Assembly: GCF_900101595.1 (NCBI RefSeq)
Contig: NZ_FMYY01000032.1
Coordinates: 1 to 64,000 of the forward strand
Direction of reading: 5' to 3'
Origin: Paenibacillus sp. cl123
GTDB lineage: Bacteria; Bacillota; Bacilli; Paenibacillales; NBRC-103111
DNA length: 64,000 nt
Part shown: piece after piece, positions 43,188 through 52,801 of the stretch
Layout of the letters: each line of letters opens with the position of its first letter
How positions within the stretch are numbered: position 1 is the stretch's first letter
Notes under the pieces: model-generated
Seen by the model: the letters and a program-made list of their open reading frames with translations, nothing else
Told to the model about the DNA's origin: nothing
The model's database searches: none
Program-made: the position numbers and the translations under genes

Positions 43188-44085
43188 TCTCTCATTTGCT
43201 TCAGGGACGGTTCTGACGGGTAAATGGAACAAAAACTCTTATCTGATCGAGAGGCTGCTGGGAGAAGGCGCCAATGGCAAAGTATATCTTGTCAGGCAAG
43301 GCAGGAGGCAGTATGCGCTCAAGCTCGGATTCGATTCCCTGGAGCATCAATCGGAGGTCAATGCGCTAAAGGTGCTGTCGGGCACGTCCACATCCTTTCA
43401 GCATGTATGGGTGGAAACGGATGATCTGGAGTGGAACGGCATGATCTACCCGTTCAGCGTGATGAGATATATCAAGGGTCAATCCTTGACCGACTTTCTG
43501 CGGGACAAGGGATTCGACTGGACTTATCTGATCGGTCTCAACCTGCTCCGCAAGCTTGCAGAGCTGCATGCCAGCGGATATGCCTTCTGCGATCTGAAGG
43601 CGGAGAATATGCGGGTGACCGAATACGGAGAGGTCGAGCTGATCGATTTTGGCGGGGTAACGGCCAAGGGAAGAAGCGTCAAGCAGTTTACCGAGGTGTT
43701 CGACCGCGGCTATTGGGGGGCGGGCACACGGGTTGCGAGCGACAGCTATGATCTATTCTCCTTCGCTGCACTGCTGCTCAGCGTGACCGATAAGGAACGC
43801 AGGTTCACGCAGGCGGTAAGCATGCTGCCGCAGAACCGCAATGCGGACGTGCTGCTGGACATGCTGGCAACCAACCGGCAGCTGAGCGCCGTGGAGCCGG
43901 TGCTGCGCAAGGCGCTGACCGGCCGGTATGAGACATCGAAGCAGGCGGTTGCCGACTGGCGGGCGCGCAGCTTGAAGTCCGGCCGCCCGATGCGCAGGAA
44001 AGCCGCCGGCAGCTCCTGGATTACGGTGTGCTTCGCGGCCTCGCTTGTGCTGTTTGCCGCCGCGCTGTATTATTCGTTCGCCTAG
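43171..44085 (+). CDS. yabT: Membrane-anchored serine/threonine kinase YabT
   Basis: A 304-residue Hanks-type kinase. The glycine loop is LLGEGANGKVYLV and the ATP lysine is in YALKLGF. The catalytic loop reads FCDLKAEN in place of the usual HRDLKPEN; the catalytic Asp, Lys and Asn are kept. LIDFGGVT is the DFG motif. A single C-terminal transmembrane helix (about 284-302) anchors it. In B. subtilis YabT is a sporulation kinase activated by DNA. GTG 43171 follows GAGGAAGGGA and gives the usual length; the longer frame from 43072 runs inside yabS. Confidence 0.9.
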   Translation: MTTSFDLSFASGTVLTGKWNKNSYLIERLLGEGANGKVYLVRQGRRQYALKLGFDSLEHQSEVNALKVLSGTSTSFQHVWVETDDLEWNGMIYPFSVMRYIKGQSLTDFLRDKGFDWTYLIGLNLLRKLAELHASGYAFCDLKAENMRVTEYGEVELIDFGGVTAKGRSVKQFTEVFDRGYWGAGTRVASDSYDLFSFAALLLSVTDKERRFTQAVSMLPQNRNADVLLDMLATNRQLSAVEPVLRKALTGRYETSKQAVADWRARSLKSGRPMRRKAAGSSWITVCFAASLVLFAAALYYSFA

Positions 44086-44244
44086 AAGTCCGGTGAATAA
44101 ATGGCCGGTGAGCCGATGGGGGGGAAGCAGCGAGTGGACACCCTGATCGGCCGCAGGCCGCGAGTGATTCACTGGACTTCTGGCGGCGGATTCTCAGGGG
44201 CCGTCTAGAGGCGGCAACGAGGGAATGGGGGAAGGAAACCGGGT

Positions 44245-45675
44245 ATGGACGAGGCATGGGCATTACGCAGGAAGGTAGAGCGGTTCATCCGGGAGGAATC
44301 GCTGCTGGAACAAGGAGACGGAGTAGTCGTCGCGGTATCGGGGGGGCCCGATTCCGTCGCCCTGCTGCATCTCCTTTTCGCGTTGTCCGAGGCTTGGGGC
44401 TGGACCTTGACGGCGGCGCATGTCGATCATGGCTACAGAGGAGCGGAGTCGGCGGAGGAAGCGGACTTCGTCAGGCGTCTGGCAGCGGAGCTCGGGATCG
44501 GCTTTCGGATGACGAGGCTGGATATGCCAGGCTACTTGGCGAGCAGCGGCGGCAATTCGCAAGCGGAGGCGAGAGCCCTGCGCTATGAGTTTCTGCACGA
44601 AACCGCAAGAGAGCTGGGCGCCCGAAAGCTGGCGCTTGCTCATCACGCCGATGACCAGGCCGAAACGGTGCTGATGCGGATGATGAGAGGAACCGGCCTC
44701 TCGGGACTCCGAGGCATCCCGCTAAGAAGGACGGAGCGCGAAACGGAACTTGTCCGTCCTCTGCTCCGTATATATAAGGCGGAGCTCATTAGGTATTGCC
44801 AGGCGTTGTCGCTGGATTACCGCACAGACAGCAGCAACCTGGAGACGAAGTATTTCCGCAATCAGATCAGGCTTGAGGTGCTGCCCTATCTGGCGCGCTA
44901 CCAGGAAGGATTGTCCGAGTCGCTGAACCGGCTGGCGGAGACGGCGAGGGCCGAGGACGATCTGCTCCACACGTTAACCCTGCAGCAATTTGACGAGAAC
45001 GTGACTGTCGGCAACGGGATTTTCTCCTGGTCCGCCGAATGGTTTGCCGGGCTGCACTTCGCTTTACAAAGGCGGTTGATTAAACTAATATTAAGTTATC
45101 TTGCTCCAGATACGGATCACGCCGACTATCAGCGAATCGAGCAAATCCGCAGCGCCGCCGTCCGTCCACAGGCGGCAAACTTTCGTTTGCCGCTCGATTC
45201 CTCGTTGACGCTCAGCCGGGAATATGATCGGGTCATGCTTCATACTATGATGTTACCACCCGTCCCGTATGCCTATGAGATCGCCGAAGGACAGACGGAG
45301 CTTGCGATAGCCGAGACGGGAGCTCTTCTGCACCTGGGCTGGTTCAAGGGTGAGAACGCTCCGACCGCCGGAGCGGAGAGCGTCTGGCGCGCCGTATTCG
45401 ATGCAGTGGACATGTCGTTTCCTTTGCGTGTGCGCAGCCGTCTGCCTGGGGACCGCATGTCGGTCTACGGACTAAACGGCTCCAAAAAAGTAAAGGATAT
45501 ATTCATTGATGCGAAGGTGCCCGTACGGCTTAGGGAGCGTATCCCGATCGTGGAGGACGCGCAAGGCCGGATTCTCTGGCTGCCAGGCGTAAGACGCTCC
45601 TCGCTGGCCATGGTCCGGGAGGAAAGCGAGCATAAGCTGGTGCTCGAGCTGCAACCCGATTTTAACTTACAGTAG
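44245..45675 (+). CDS. tilS: tRNA(Ile)-lysidine synthase
   Basis: A 476-residue N-type ATP pyrophosphatase that converts C34 of tRNA-Ile2(CAU) to lysidine. The PP-loop is VAVSGGPDSVALL, followed by AAHVDHGYRG, LALAHHADDQAETVLMRMMR (abridged) and DSSN, all standard. The C-terminal domain ends with LPGDRM and VRRSSLAMV. GAAGGAAACC precedes the ATG. As in B. subtilis it is followed by hpt and ftsH. Confidence 0.96.
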   Translation: MDEAWALRRKVERFIREESLLEQGDGVVVAVSGGPDSVALLHLLFALSEAWGWTLTAAHVDHGYRGAESAEEADFVRRLAAELGIGFRMTRLDMPGYLASSGGNSQAEARALRYEFLHETARELGARKLALAHHADDQAETVLMRMMRGTGLSGLRGIPLRRTERETELVRPLLRIYKAELIRYCQALSLDYRTDSSNLETKYFRNQIRLEVLPYLARYQEGLSESLNRLAETARAEDDLLHTLTLQQFDENVTVGNGIFSWSAEWFAGLHFALQRRLIKLILSYLAPDTDHADYQRIEQIRSAAVRPQAANFRLPLDSSLTLSREYDRVMLHTMMLPPVPYAYEIAEGQTELAIAETGALLHLGWFKGENAPTAGAESVWRAVFDAVDMSFPLRVRSRLPGDRMSVYGLNGSKKVKDIFIDAKVPVRLRERIPIVEDAQGRILWLPGVRRSSLAMVREESEHKLVLELQPDFNLQ

Positions 45676-45686
45676 GAGGACTACTC

Positions 45687-46226
45687 TTGCAAAACGACGT
45701 TCAAGAAGTTCTGTACAGCGAGCAGCAAATTCAAGACAAGGTGAAGGAAATGGGCGAGACGATCAGCCGCGATTTCGAGGGTCGCAACCCGCTCGTCATC
45801 TGTGTGCTGAAAGGCGCGTTTATCTTTATGTCGGATCTGGTTAAGAATATTACGATCCCGCTGGAGCTTGATTTTATGGCGGTATCCAGCTATGGACATT
45901 CGACCAAGTCATCCGGTGTGGTTAAAATTATCAAGGACCTGGACATTCCCGTAGAGGGCCGGCACATCCTCATCGTCGAGGATATAATTGACAGCGGCCT
46001 TACGTTAAGCTATTTGATCGATGTGCTGGAGAGAAGGAACGCTCTGTCGATTACCGTCGCCGCTCTTTTCGATAAGCCTGCGCGTAGAACGGCTGATTTG
46101 GATGCAGACTATAAGGGCTTCGTCATACCTGACGCATTCGTCGTCGGATATGGGCTGGACTACGCGGAGAAATACCGCAACCTGCCTTATGTCGGCATTT
46201 TGAAACCCGAGATTTACACCACTTAG
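45687..46226 (+). CDS. hpt: Hypoxanthine phosphoribosyltransferase
   Basis: A 179-residue purine salvage enzyme converting hypoxanthine or guanine plus PRPP to IMP or GMP. The PRPP loop ILIVEDIIDSGLTLSYL (near 92-108) and PLVICVLKGAFIF-like LVICVLKGAFIFMSDL are present, as is the C-terminal FVVGYGLDYAEKYRNLPYVG (abridged). It starts with TTG after TAGGAGG. In B. subtilis HprT and FtsH are neighbours, and HprT binds TilS. Confidence 0.97.
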   Translation: MQNDVQEVLYSEQQIQDKVKEMGETISRDFEGRNPLVICVLKGAFIFMSDLVKNITIPLELDFMAVSSYGHSTKSSGVVKIIKDLDIPVEGRHILIVEDIIDSGLTLSYLIDVLERRNALSITVAALFDKPARRTADLDADYKGFVIPDAFVVGYGLDYAEKYRNLPYVGILKPEIYTT

Positions 46227-46232
46227 CATTTC

Positions 46233-46262
46233 TTGAGAAGCCGAGACTTGCTGTGGTACAAT
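46233..46262 (+). promoter_or_regulatory. Probable sigma-A promoter of ftsH
   Basis: TTGAGA (46233-46238), 18-bp spacer, TACAAT (46257-46262), 35 bp before the ftsH start. Confidence 0.65.
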
Positions 46263-46297
46263 ATACAAAGTTGCCGTTTGTCGAGAGGAGGTAGGGG

Positions 46298-48271
46298 ATG
46301 AATCGCATTATACGTAACACTGGCTTTTATCTGCTGATCTTTTTGGTCACTGTCGGAATCGTCCATTTCATAAGCACCCAGAACGATCAGAAGTCAGACA
46401 TTAGCTATGGCGAGCTACGGGTGGCCTTACAAAACAAGAATGTAGATTCCATTATCGTCAAGTATGACGCCCAAACGTATCTGGTCAGGGGGACACTCAA
46501 GAACGCAGAGACGCCGGAGAAGAAAAATTTCGAAGCTCGTGCGCCGTATGAGCAGGGTGATACGAATATCTTCCGGTTAATTGAACAAAGCGACATTCCC
46601 GCCAGCAAGATTGTCGTCGAGAAGATGGAAGGGGATAATATTTGGATCAGCTTTTTCACATCCATTATTCCTTTCGTCATCATCTTCATTTTGTTCTTCT
46701 TCCTGATGAATCAAGCCCAAGGCGGCGGCGGGAAGGTTATGAATTTCGGCAAGAGCCGGGCGAGGCTTTATAATGAAGAGAAGAAAAGGGTCACCTTCGA
46801 GGATGTCGCAGGAGCGGACGAGGAGAAGCAAGAGCTTGTCGAGGTCGTCGAGTTCTTGAAGGATCCGCGCAAGTTCGCTGCAGTTGGAGCGCGTATCCCC
46901 AAAGGCGTGCTTCTGGTAGGCCCTCCGGGTACAGGTAAAACCTTGCTTGCCCGTGCGGTTGCCGGCGAAGCGGGAGTTCCGTTCTTCAGCATAAGCGGTT
47001 CCGACTTTGTGGAGATGTTCGTCGGTGTCGGCGCATCCCGTGTGCGCGACCTGTTCGAGAATGCGAAGAAAAATGCCCCTTGTATCATATTCATAGATGA
47101 GATTGACGCAGTAGGCCGTCAACGCGGCGCCGGACTCGGCGGCGGTCATGACGAGAGGGAGCAAACCCTTAACCAGTTGCTCGTAGAGATGGACGGTTTC
47201 GGCGCCAACGAAGGCATCATTATCGTCGCTGCGACGAACCGCGCAGATATTCTCGACCCTGCCTTGCTTCGTCCGGGCCGCTTTGACCGTCAGATTACCG
47301 TTGATCGTCCCGATGTGAAGGGCCGCGAAGCGGTACTGAAAGTCCATGCGCGCAACAAGCCTCTGGCCAAGGACGTGAAGCTGGATCAGCTGGCGCGTTA
47401 TACGACGGGCTTCTCCGGGGCCGACTTGGAGAACCTGCTCAATGAATCCGCGCTGATTGCGGCCCGCCGCAACCGCAAGGATATATCGATGGATGAGATC
47501 GACGAAGCGTTCGACCGCGTCATCGTCGGTACGCAGAAGAAAAACCGCGTCATCAGCGAGCGCGAGAAGCGGATGGTGGCCTTTCACGAGGCTGGACATA
47601 CCATTGTCGGTCTTCATGCCGAGCATGCGGACGTCGTGCATAAGGTCACGATCATCCCGCGAGGCCGCGCAGGCGGTTACGTGATGATGCTCCCCAAAGA
47701 GGGAGAAGACAAAATGATGCAGACGAAAAACGAGCTGCTCGACAAGGTTACAGGGCTGCTCGCGGGCCGCGTATCCGAGGAGCTGTTTATCGGCGAGATC
47801 GGTACGGGAGCTTACAGCGACTTCCAGCGCGCGACCGGCATTGTACGCCGGATGATTACCGAATTCGGTATGAGCGACAAGCTCGGTCCGATGCAGTTCG
47901 GAACGACGCAAGGCCAGGTCTTCCTGGGCCGCGATATCGGGCATGAGCAGAACTACAGCGATGCGATCGCCTATGAGATTGACCAGGAGATGCAAACGAT
48001 CATCCGCAGCTGCTACGAACGGGCTAAGGAGATTTTGACGAAATACAGTGATCAGGTGCGCCTGATCGCCGAGACGCTGATCGAGAAGGAGACCCTTGAG
48101 AAAGAACAGATCAAGGAGCTGATCGACAGCGGCAAGCTCGGACCTAAGCCGGACGCGGCAGCGGATTCGTCCGAAGAGCTGAAGGTAAACATTCAAAGCC
48201 AGGAAGCATCTGCGGATGCCAACAAGCTGGGGTTTGACAAAAAAGATTCGGAAGATGAATCCGATTCATAA
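46298..48271 (+). CDS. ftsH: ATP-dependent zinc metalloprotease FtsH
   Basis: A 657-residue membrane AAA+ protease. Two transmembrane helices (about 6-24 and 113-132) flank an extracytoplasmic domain. The AAA module has Walker A GPPGTGKT (about 208-215), Walker [12 protein letters not shown] and the SRH ending RPGRFDRQ. The zinc site HEAGH is near 430-434. It degrades membrane and short-lived regulatory proteins and is important for sporulation in B. subtilis. The C-terminal tail is acidic and low-complexity. GAGAGGAGG precedes the ATG; a terminator follows. Confidence 0.98.
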   Translation: MNRIIRNTGFYLLIFLVTVGIVHFISTQNDQKSDISYGELRVALQNKNVDSIIVKYDAQTYLVRGTLKNAETPEKKNFEARAPYEQGDTNIFRLIEQSDIPASKIVVEKMEGDNIWISFFTSIIPFVIIFILFFFLMNQAQGGGGKVMNFGKSRARLYNEEKKRVTFEDVAGADEEKQELVEVVEFLKDPRKFAAVGARIPKGVLLVGPPGTGKTLLARAVAGEAGVPFFSISGSDFVEMFVGVGASRVRDLFENAKKNAPCIIFIDEIDAVGRQRGAGLGGGHDEREQTLNQLLVEMDGFGANEGIIIVAATNRADILDPALLRPGRFDRQITVDRPDVKGREAVLKVHARNKPLAKDVKLDQLARYTTGFSGADLENLLNESALIAARRNRKDISMDEIDEAFDRVIVGTQKKNRVISEREKRMVAFHEAGHTIVGLHAEHADVVHKVTIIPRGRAGGYVMMLPKEGEDKMMQTKNELLDKVTGLLAGRVSEELFIGEIGTGAYSDFQRATGIVRRMITEFGMSDKLGPMQFGTTQGQVFLGRDIGHEQNYSDAIAYEIDQEMQTIIRSCYERAKEILTKYSDQVRLIAETLIEKETLEKEQIKELIDSGKLGPKPDAAADSSEELKVNIQSQEASADANKLGFDKKDSEDESDS

Positions 48272-48280
48272 GAAGCTCCG

Positions 48281-48310
48281 AAGCCGGTGCCGAGAGGCGC
48301 CGGCTTTCCT
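48281..48310 (+). terminator. Terminator after ftsH
   Basis: 11-bp stem AAGCCGGTGCC/GGCGCCGGCTT with a GAGA loop; only a short T tract follows. Confidence 0.7.
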
Positions 48311-48425
48311 GTATGTAACGGAGTAAAAGAAGGGGTTGCGCGAGAAACTAAACATGAGCCGCTGGCCGATGGAACAGGCGGTTCGTAATTGGGGATATTC
48401 GGCTGCATATAAGGGGATTTAAGCA

Positions 48426-48464
48426 TTGACACAACGGGGAAGCACGTGTAAATTAGGTGTAAAT
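48426..48464 (+). promoter_or_regulatory. nad operon promoter with a direct repeat
   Basis: TTGACA (48426-48431), 17-bp spacer, TAAATT (48449-48454). Two copies of GTGTAAAT (48446-48453 and 48457-48464), exactly 11 bp apart, overlap the -10 and the start region. One-turn spacing suggests a regulator site, possibly for NAD control, but I cannot name the regulator. Confidence 0.55.
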
Positions 48465-48543
48465 CTTTATTATCTTTGTGAACATTTTCACCATCTATTG
48501 GATTAGTGGTTTCATCATAAGGAACTGTAAAGGAAGGTGCAGC

Positions 48544-49482
48544 ATGGAAGCACTGGCTCTGGAACGCAAGGCTGAACAGCAGCGCGAGCTCAAAGAACGT
48601 ATTCTCCAGTTGAAGAAGGAACGTAACGCCATTATTCTTGCTCATTATTATCAGCGTGACGAAATTCAGGAGGTTGCCGATTTTCGCGGGGATTCCTTTT
48701 TGCTCGCCCAGAAAGCGGCTTCCACCGATGCGGATGTGATTGTGTTTTGCGGTGTTCATTTCATGGGTGAAAGCGCGAAAATATTGGCTCCGAACAAGAC
48801 GGTGCTTATCCCCGACGAACGCGCCGGTTGTCCGATGGCCGATATGGTCAATGTCGACGGTTTGCGCGCCCTGAAACAGAAGCATCCGAACGCCAAGGTT
48901 GTCGCCTATATCAATACTTCGGCTGAGGTTAAGTCGGAGACGGATATTTGCTGTACGTCGGCCAATGCCATCAAGGTCATTGAGTCCGTAGACTCTGACG
49001 AAATCATCTGGGTCCCGGACAAAAATCTGGGCGACTATGTCTCCAAGTTTACCGACAAGAAAATGATTATCTGGGAAGGGTATTGCAACACGCATGACAT
49101 GCTTACCGTCAAGGATGTTGAGGAGATGAAGGCTCAGTATCCGAACGCCCAATTCGTGGTTCATCCCGAATGCCGGCCGGAGGTCGTCAAGCTGGGCGAT
49201 TTCGTAGGCAGCACGACGGCGATTATCAAATACTGCAAGGAGTCGGACTGTCAGGAGTTTATTGTCGGAACCGAGGATGGAACCGGCTACCAGCTGCGGC
49301 TGGACAGCCCACATAAAACATTTCATTTCGCGACGAAATATCTCGTTTGTCCGAATATGAAGGTCAACAACTTAAAGAAAGTGGTCAAATGTCTCGAGAC
49401 GAACAGTCCGCAAATTTACGTACCTCAAGACGTGGCCGACAAGGCCCGTGCATCCTTGGAGCGCATGCTGCAGGTCAAGTAG
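48544..49482 (+). CDS. nadA: Quinolinate synthase A
   Basis: A 312-residue [4Fe-4S] enzyme that condenses iminoaspartate with dihydroxyacetone phosphate to quinolinate in NAD synthesis. Key segments are ILAHYYQRDEIQEVADF, VIVFCGVHFMGESAKIL, AYINTSAEVKSETDICCTSA (abridged) and VHPECRPEV, with cysteines for the cluster. The ATG at 48544 after AAAGGAAGG is chosen; the frame extends to 48478 without a ribosome site. First gene of nadA-nadB-nadC. Confidence 0.96.
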   Translation: MEALALERKAEQQRELKERILQLKKERNAIILAHYYQRDEIQEVADFRGDSFLLAQKAASTDADVIVFCGVHFMGESAKILAPNKTVLIPDERAGCPMADMVNVDGLRALKQKHPNAKVVAYINTSAEVKSETDICCTSANAIKVIESVDSDEIIWVPDKNLGDYVSKFTDKKMIIWEGYCNTHDMLTVKDVEEMKAQYPNAQFVVHPECRPEVVKLGDFVGSTTAIIKYCKESDCQEFIVGTEDGTGYQLRLDSPHKTFHFATKYLVCPNMKVNNLKKVVKCLETNSPQIYVPQDVADKARASLERMLQVK

Positions 49483-49518
49483 CATGCGCTACTTCTCTTG
49501 TTTGGGAAGGTGAGAACA

Positions 49519-51132
49519 TTGATTCCCCGTTATATGGTTAATTTCGATCTGGAGCACGTTCCAACGGTACATACGGATGTGATCGTCATCGGCGCGGGTA
49601 TTGCCGGGTTGTTCACGGCGCTCAGAAGCGCCGAGAAGCATAAGGTGCTGATGGTAACCAAGAAGTCGCTGCTCGACAGCAATACCCGCTATGCGCAAGG
49701 CGGCATCGCTGCGGTTATATCGGATGAAGACTCTCCGGCTTATCACAGACAAGATACATTAATCGCAGGCGCGGGTTTATGCTCCTCCACCGCTGTTGAC
49801 GTATTGGTTCATGAAGGCCCGGCAGGCGTGCAGGAGCTGGTCCGCATGGGCACGGCCTTCGATATGGAAGACGGGCGATACGCGCTCACCAAGGAAGGCG
49901 CTCACAGCCAGCGCCGCATCCTGCATGCGCAAGGGGACGCGACCGGGGCCGAGATTGTCCGCGCTCTGTCCGAGAAGACGAAGCAGGATCCGAACATTGA
50001 GATTTGGGATGATCATTTTGTCATCGATCTGATTACCCATGAAGGCGAATGCTTCGGAGCTCTCGTGCAGAAGCCGAACGGCGTCAAAGTATTCGTAAAG
50101 GCGAAAGCGACTTTGCTATGTACCGGCGGCGCGGGACAATTATTCCGTTATACAACGAATCCCGATATTGCGACCGGCGACGGCATCGCGATCGCTTACA
50201 GGGCCGGAGCGCATATCCGCGATGTGGAATTTATTCAGTTCCACCCAACGGCTCTTTGTTACCCGGGCGCGCCCCGCTTTTTGATCTCGGAAGCGGTGCG
50301 GGGAGAAGGCGCTGTGCTGCGCAATATTAACGGCGAGCGTTTCATGGAGCGGTATCATCCGCAGCTGGAGCTTGCGCCTCGCGATATTGTGGCCCGGGCT
50401 ATCGTCAGCGAGATGGAAAATACGAAATCGACTTTTGTCTATATCGATTTTACGCACGAATCCGAGGAAAGCGTGAAACAGCGGTTCCCGACGATCTATG
50501 AAACCTGCTTGCACTACGGGCTGGATTTGTCATCCGACTGGATACCTGTAGCTCCTGCGGCTCACTATATGATGGGCGGCGTGGAAACCGACCTCCATGG
50601 CGAAACTCAGGTGAAACGGCTGTTTGCCTGCGGAGAGGTTTCCTCCACGGGCGTCCATGGAGCCAATCGGCTAGCGAGCAATTCGCTATCCGAAGCTATC
50701 GTTTTCGGGCGCAGAATCGTCGAGCGGATTGGCGACCTGCCCCCGGTCGGAAGCACGCCTCCTGTCCGGGAGATTAAGCGTTCCCAAGAACATGCGATCC
50801 AGCCGGTGGTGGAGAAGAAGCTGAAGCTGCAGAAGCTGATGCTTCGTTATGCGGGACTTGTGCGCAGCGGCAAGGGGCTGGCCAAGGGCTATGAGGAGTT
50901 GAAGCGCCATCTGGCTATCTTCGACAGCTCGCTCGGCAAGCGGGAGGAATATGAATTTGCCAATCTGCTGATCTGCGCTTTGCTGACGACCGAGGCTGCC
51001 TTGATTAGAGAGGAAAGCCGCGGGGGACACTACCGGGAGGATTTCCCGGAACGCGATGATCTGGTCTGGCGCAAGCATACGGTCTTCAGCCGAGAAGGCG
51101 GGACGACGGAAGGACGGATTGACGATGTTTGA
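49519..51132 (+). CDS. nadB: L-aspartate oxidase
   Basis: A 537-residue FAD enzyme that oxidises L-aspartate to iminoaspartate for NadA. The dinucleotide fold VIVIGAGIAGLFTAL lies near the N-terminus. NTRYAQGGIAAV, the active-site HPTAL, and GEVSSTGVHGANRLASNSL (abridged to GVHGANRLASNS) are typical. A TTG at 49519 after GAAGGTGAG is the likely start, though ATG 49534 is possible. It overlaps nadC by 8 bp. Confidence 0.96.
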   Translation: MIPRYMVNFDLEHVPTVHTDVIVIGAGIAGLFTALRSAEKHKVLMVTKKSLLDSNTRYAQGGIAAVISDEDSPAYHRQDTLIAGAGLCSSTAVDVLVHEGPAGVQELVRMGTAFDMEDGRYALTKEGAHSQRRILHAQGDATGAEIVRALSEKTKQDPNIEIWDDHFVIDLITHEGECFGALVQKPNGVKVFVKAKATLLCTGGAGQLFRYTTNPDIATGDGIAIAYRAGAHIRDVEFIQFHPTALCYPGAPRFLISEAVRGEGAVLRNINGERFMERYHPQLELAPRDIVARAIVSEMENTKSTFVYIDFTHESEESVKQRFPTIYETCLHYGLDLSSDWIPVAPAAHYMMGGVETDLHGETQVKRLFACGEVSSTGVHGANRLASNSLSEAIVFGRRIVERIGDLPPVGSTPPVREIKRSQEHAIQPVVEKKLKLQKLMLRYAGLVRSGKGLAKGYEELKRHLAIFDSSLGKREEYEFANLLICALLTTEAALIREESRGGHYREDFPERDDLVWRKHTVFSREGGTTEGRIDDV

Positions 51133-52006
51133 ACTTAATCGCACGGAGCTGGAGCGCAGCATCCGGGCCTGGCTGGAAGAAGATATCGGCATGGGCGATG
51201 TGACCACGATGACCACCATTCCCGCAGAATCGCAGTCGGTCGGCATCATCCATGTGAAGGATACGGGGATAGTCGCCGGTATTGCCGTTGCTGAAGCCGT
51301 ATTCGCTGTGGTGGACCCGAAGCTCCGTTTCGAAGCGAAGGCGGCGGATGGACAAGCCGTACAGGTAGGGACCGTGCTCGCAGAGGTGCATGGCAGCACG
51401 CGCAGCATTTTGCTGGGGGAGCGGTTGGCTCTGAATTTGCTGCAGCGGATGTCGGGCATCGCTACGCGGACCCGTCAGTTTGTCGAACGGCTGGAGGGGC
51501 TGCCGACGCGCCTGGTCGATACGCGCAAGACGACGCCCGGCCACCGGATGCTGGAGAAATACGCCGTGCGCGTCGGCGGCGGGCATAATCACCGGTACGG
51601 GCTGTACGACGCGGTGATGATCAAGGACAATCATATCAAAGGCGCAGGCGGCGTAGCTCAAGCGATCCGCAGCGCGCGGGCTCATATCCCCCATACGATG
51701 AAGATCGAGATTGAAGTGGAGAACTTCGAACAGCTGGACGAAGCGCTCTCCGCTTCTCCCGATATTATTATGCTGGACAACATGAAGCCTGAGCTGATGA
51801 GGCAGGCGGTGCAGCGAATGAAAAGCGAAGCGCCGCATATTCTGATAGAAGCGTCGGGGACGGTCAATCTGGACACGGTCCGGACGATCGCGGAGACGGG
51901 GGTCGACGTTATCTCGGTCGGCCGCTTGACCTATTCCGTGCAGGCGCTGGATATCAGCCTCGACCTCAATGAACGCAAGGCTCCGGGGGAGGCCCCGGAC
52001 GCATGA
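51125..52006 (+). CDS. nadC: Nicotinate-nucleotide pyrophosphorylase (carboxylating)
   Basis: A 293-residue quinolinate phosphoribosyltransferase. It uses PRPP to turn quinolinate into nicotinate mononucleotide. [29 protein letters not shown] (abridged to [11 protein letters not shown]), [20 protein letters not shown] (abridged), [12 protein letters not shown] and IKDNHI form the active site. The ATG at 51125 lies within the end of nadB; it then overlaps coaX by four bases. Confidence 0.97.
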   Translation: MFELNRTELERSIRAWLEEDIGMGDVTTMTTIPAESQSVGIIHVKDTGIVAGIAVAEAVFAVVDPKLRFEAKAADGQAVQVGTVLAEVHGSTRSILLGERLALNLLQRMSGIATRTRQFVERLEGLPTRLVDTRKTTPGHRMLEKYAVRVGGGHNHRYGLYDAVMIKDNHIKGAGGVAQAIRSARAHIPHTMKIEIEVENFEQLDEALSASPDIIMLDNMKPELMRQAVQRMKSEAPHILIEASGTVNLDTVRTIAETGVDVISVGRLTYSVQALDISLDLNERKAPGEAPDA

Positions 52007-52767
52007 TTCTGGTCGTAGATGTAGGCAATACGAACATCGTGCTTGGCTTGTACAGGGAGAAGCAGCTGCTGCACCATTGGCGGCTGAGCACGAGCCGGGC
52101 TACCACGGCCGATGAATATGGGATCATGATGTACAATTTGTTCCAGCATGCGGGGATCGGGCTTGATCAGGTGAAGGGGGTTATTATCTCCTCGGTCGTG
52201 CCTCCGCTGATGTTTGTACTGGAGCAGCTATGTGTTAAATATATAAAGAAAACGCCTATGGTCGTAGGGCCGGGTATTAAAACGGGCCTCAACATCCGGT
52301 ATGAGAACCCGAAGGAAGTCGGGGCAGACCGGATCGTCAATGCCGTAGCGGCAATTGAGCTGTACGGGGCGCCTTGTATAGTGGTCGACTTTGGCACGGC
52401 CACTACGTTGGACTATATTGACGAGAAGGCGCAGTATATCGGAGGCGCCGTTGCGCCGGGCATCGGCATTTCGACCGAAGCCTTGTATCAGCATGCGGCC
52501 AAGCTGCCGCGCATCGAGCTGGTCAAGCCGCGGAGCGTGGTAGGCCGGACGACGGTTTCCTCCATGCAGGCCGGCATTATTTATGGATTTGCCGGGCAGG
52601 TGGACGGGATCATCGACCGCATCCGGCAAGAATACAAGACGAACCCGACCGTTGTAGCGACAGGCGGACTAGCCGAGCTGATCGCCGGGGAATCCCGGAC
52701 CATTCAGCTCGTGAATCCATTGCTGACTCTGCAAGGATTGCAGATGATCTACGAACGGAATATGTGA
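52003..52767 (+). CDS. coaX: Type III pantothenate kinase
   Basis: A 254-residue CoaX, the first enzyme of coenzyme A synthesis, of the ASKHA fold. [17 protein letters not shown] (phosphate-1 loop with the catalytic Asp), [11 protein letters not shown] and [13 protein letters not shown] are diagnostic. It is coupled to nadC by an ATGA overlap, so CoA and NAD synthesis genes share a transcript here. In B. subtilis coaX also sits between ftsH and hslO, but without the nad genes. Confidence 0.97.
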   Translation: MILVVDVGNTNIVLGLYREKQLLHHWRLSTSRATTADEYGIMMYNLFQHAGIGLDQVKGVIISSVVPPLMFVLEQLCVKYIKKTPMVVGPGIKTGLNIRYENPKEVGADRIVNAVAAIELYGAPCIVVDFGTATTLDYIDEKAQYIGGAVAPGIGISTEALYQHAAKLPRIELVKPRSVVGRTTVSSMQAGIIYGFAGQVDGIIDRIRQEYKTNPTVVATGGLAELIAGESRTIQLVNPLLTLQGLQMIYERNM

Positions 52768-52801
52768 AACGAGCGATCGTTCAGGGATAAAGGAGCGGAC
52801 T

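Noticed and set aside
46577-48196. 539-residue frame antisense to ftsH
   Set aside because: A shadow of ftsH codon bias in GC-rich DNA; ftsH is certain.
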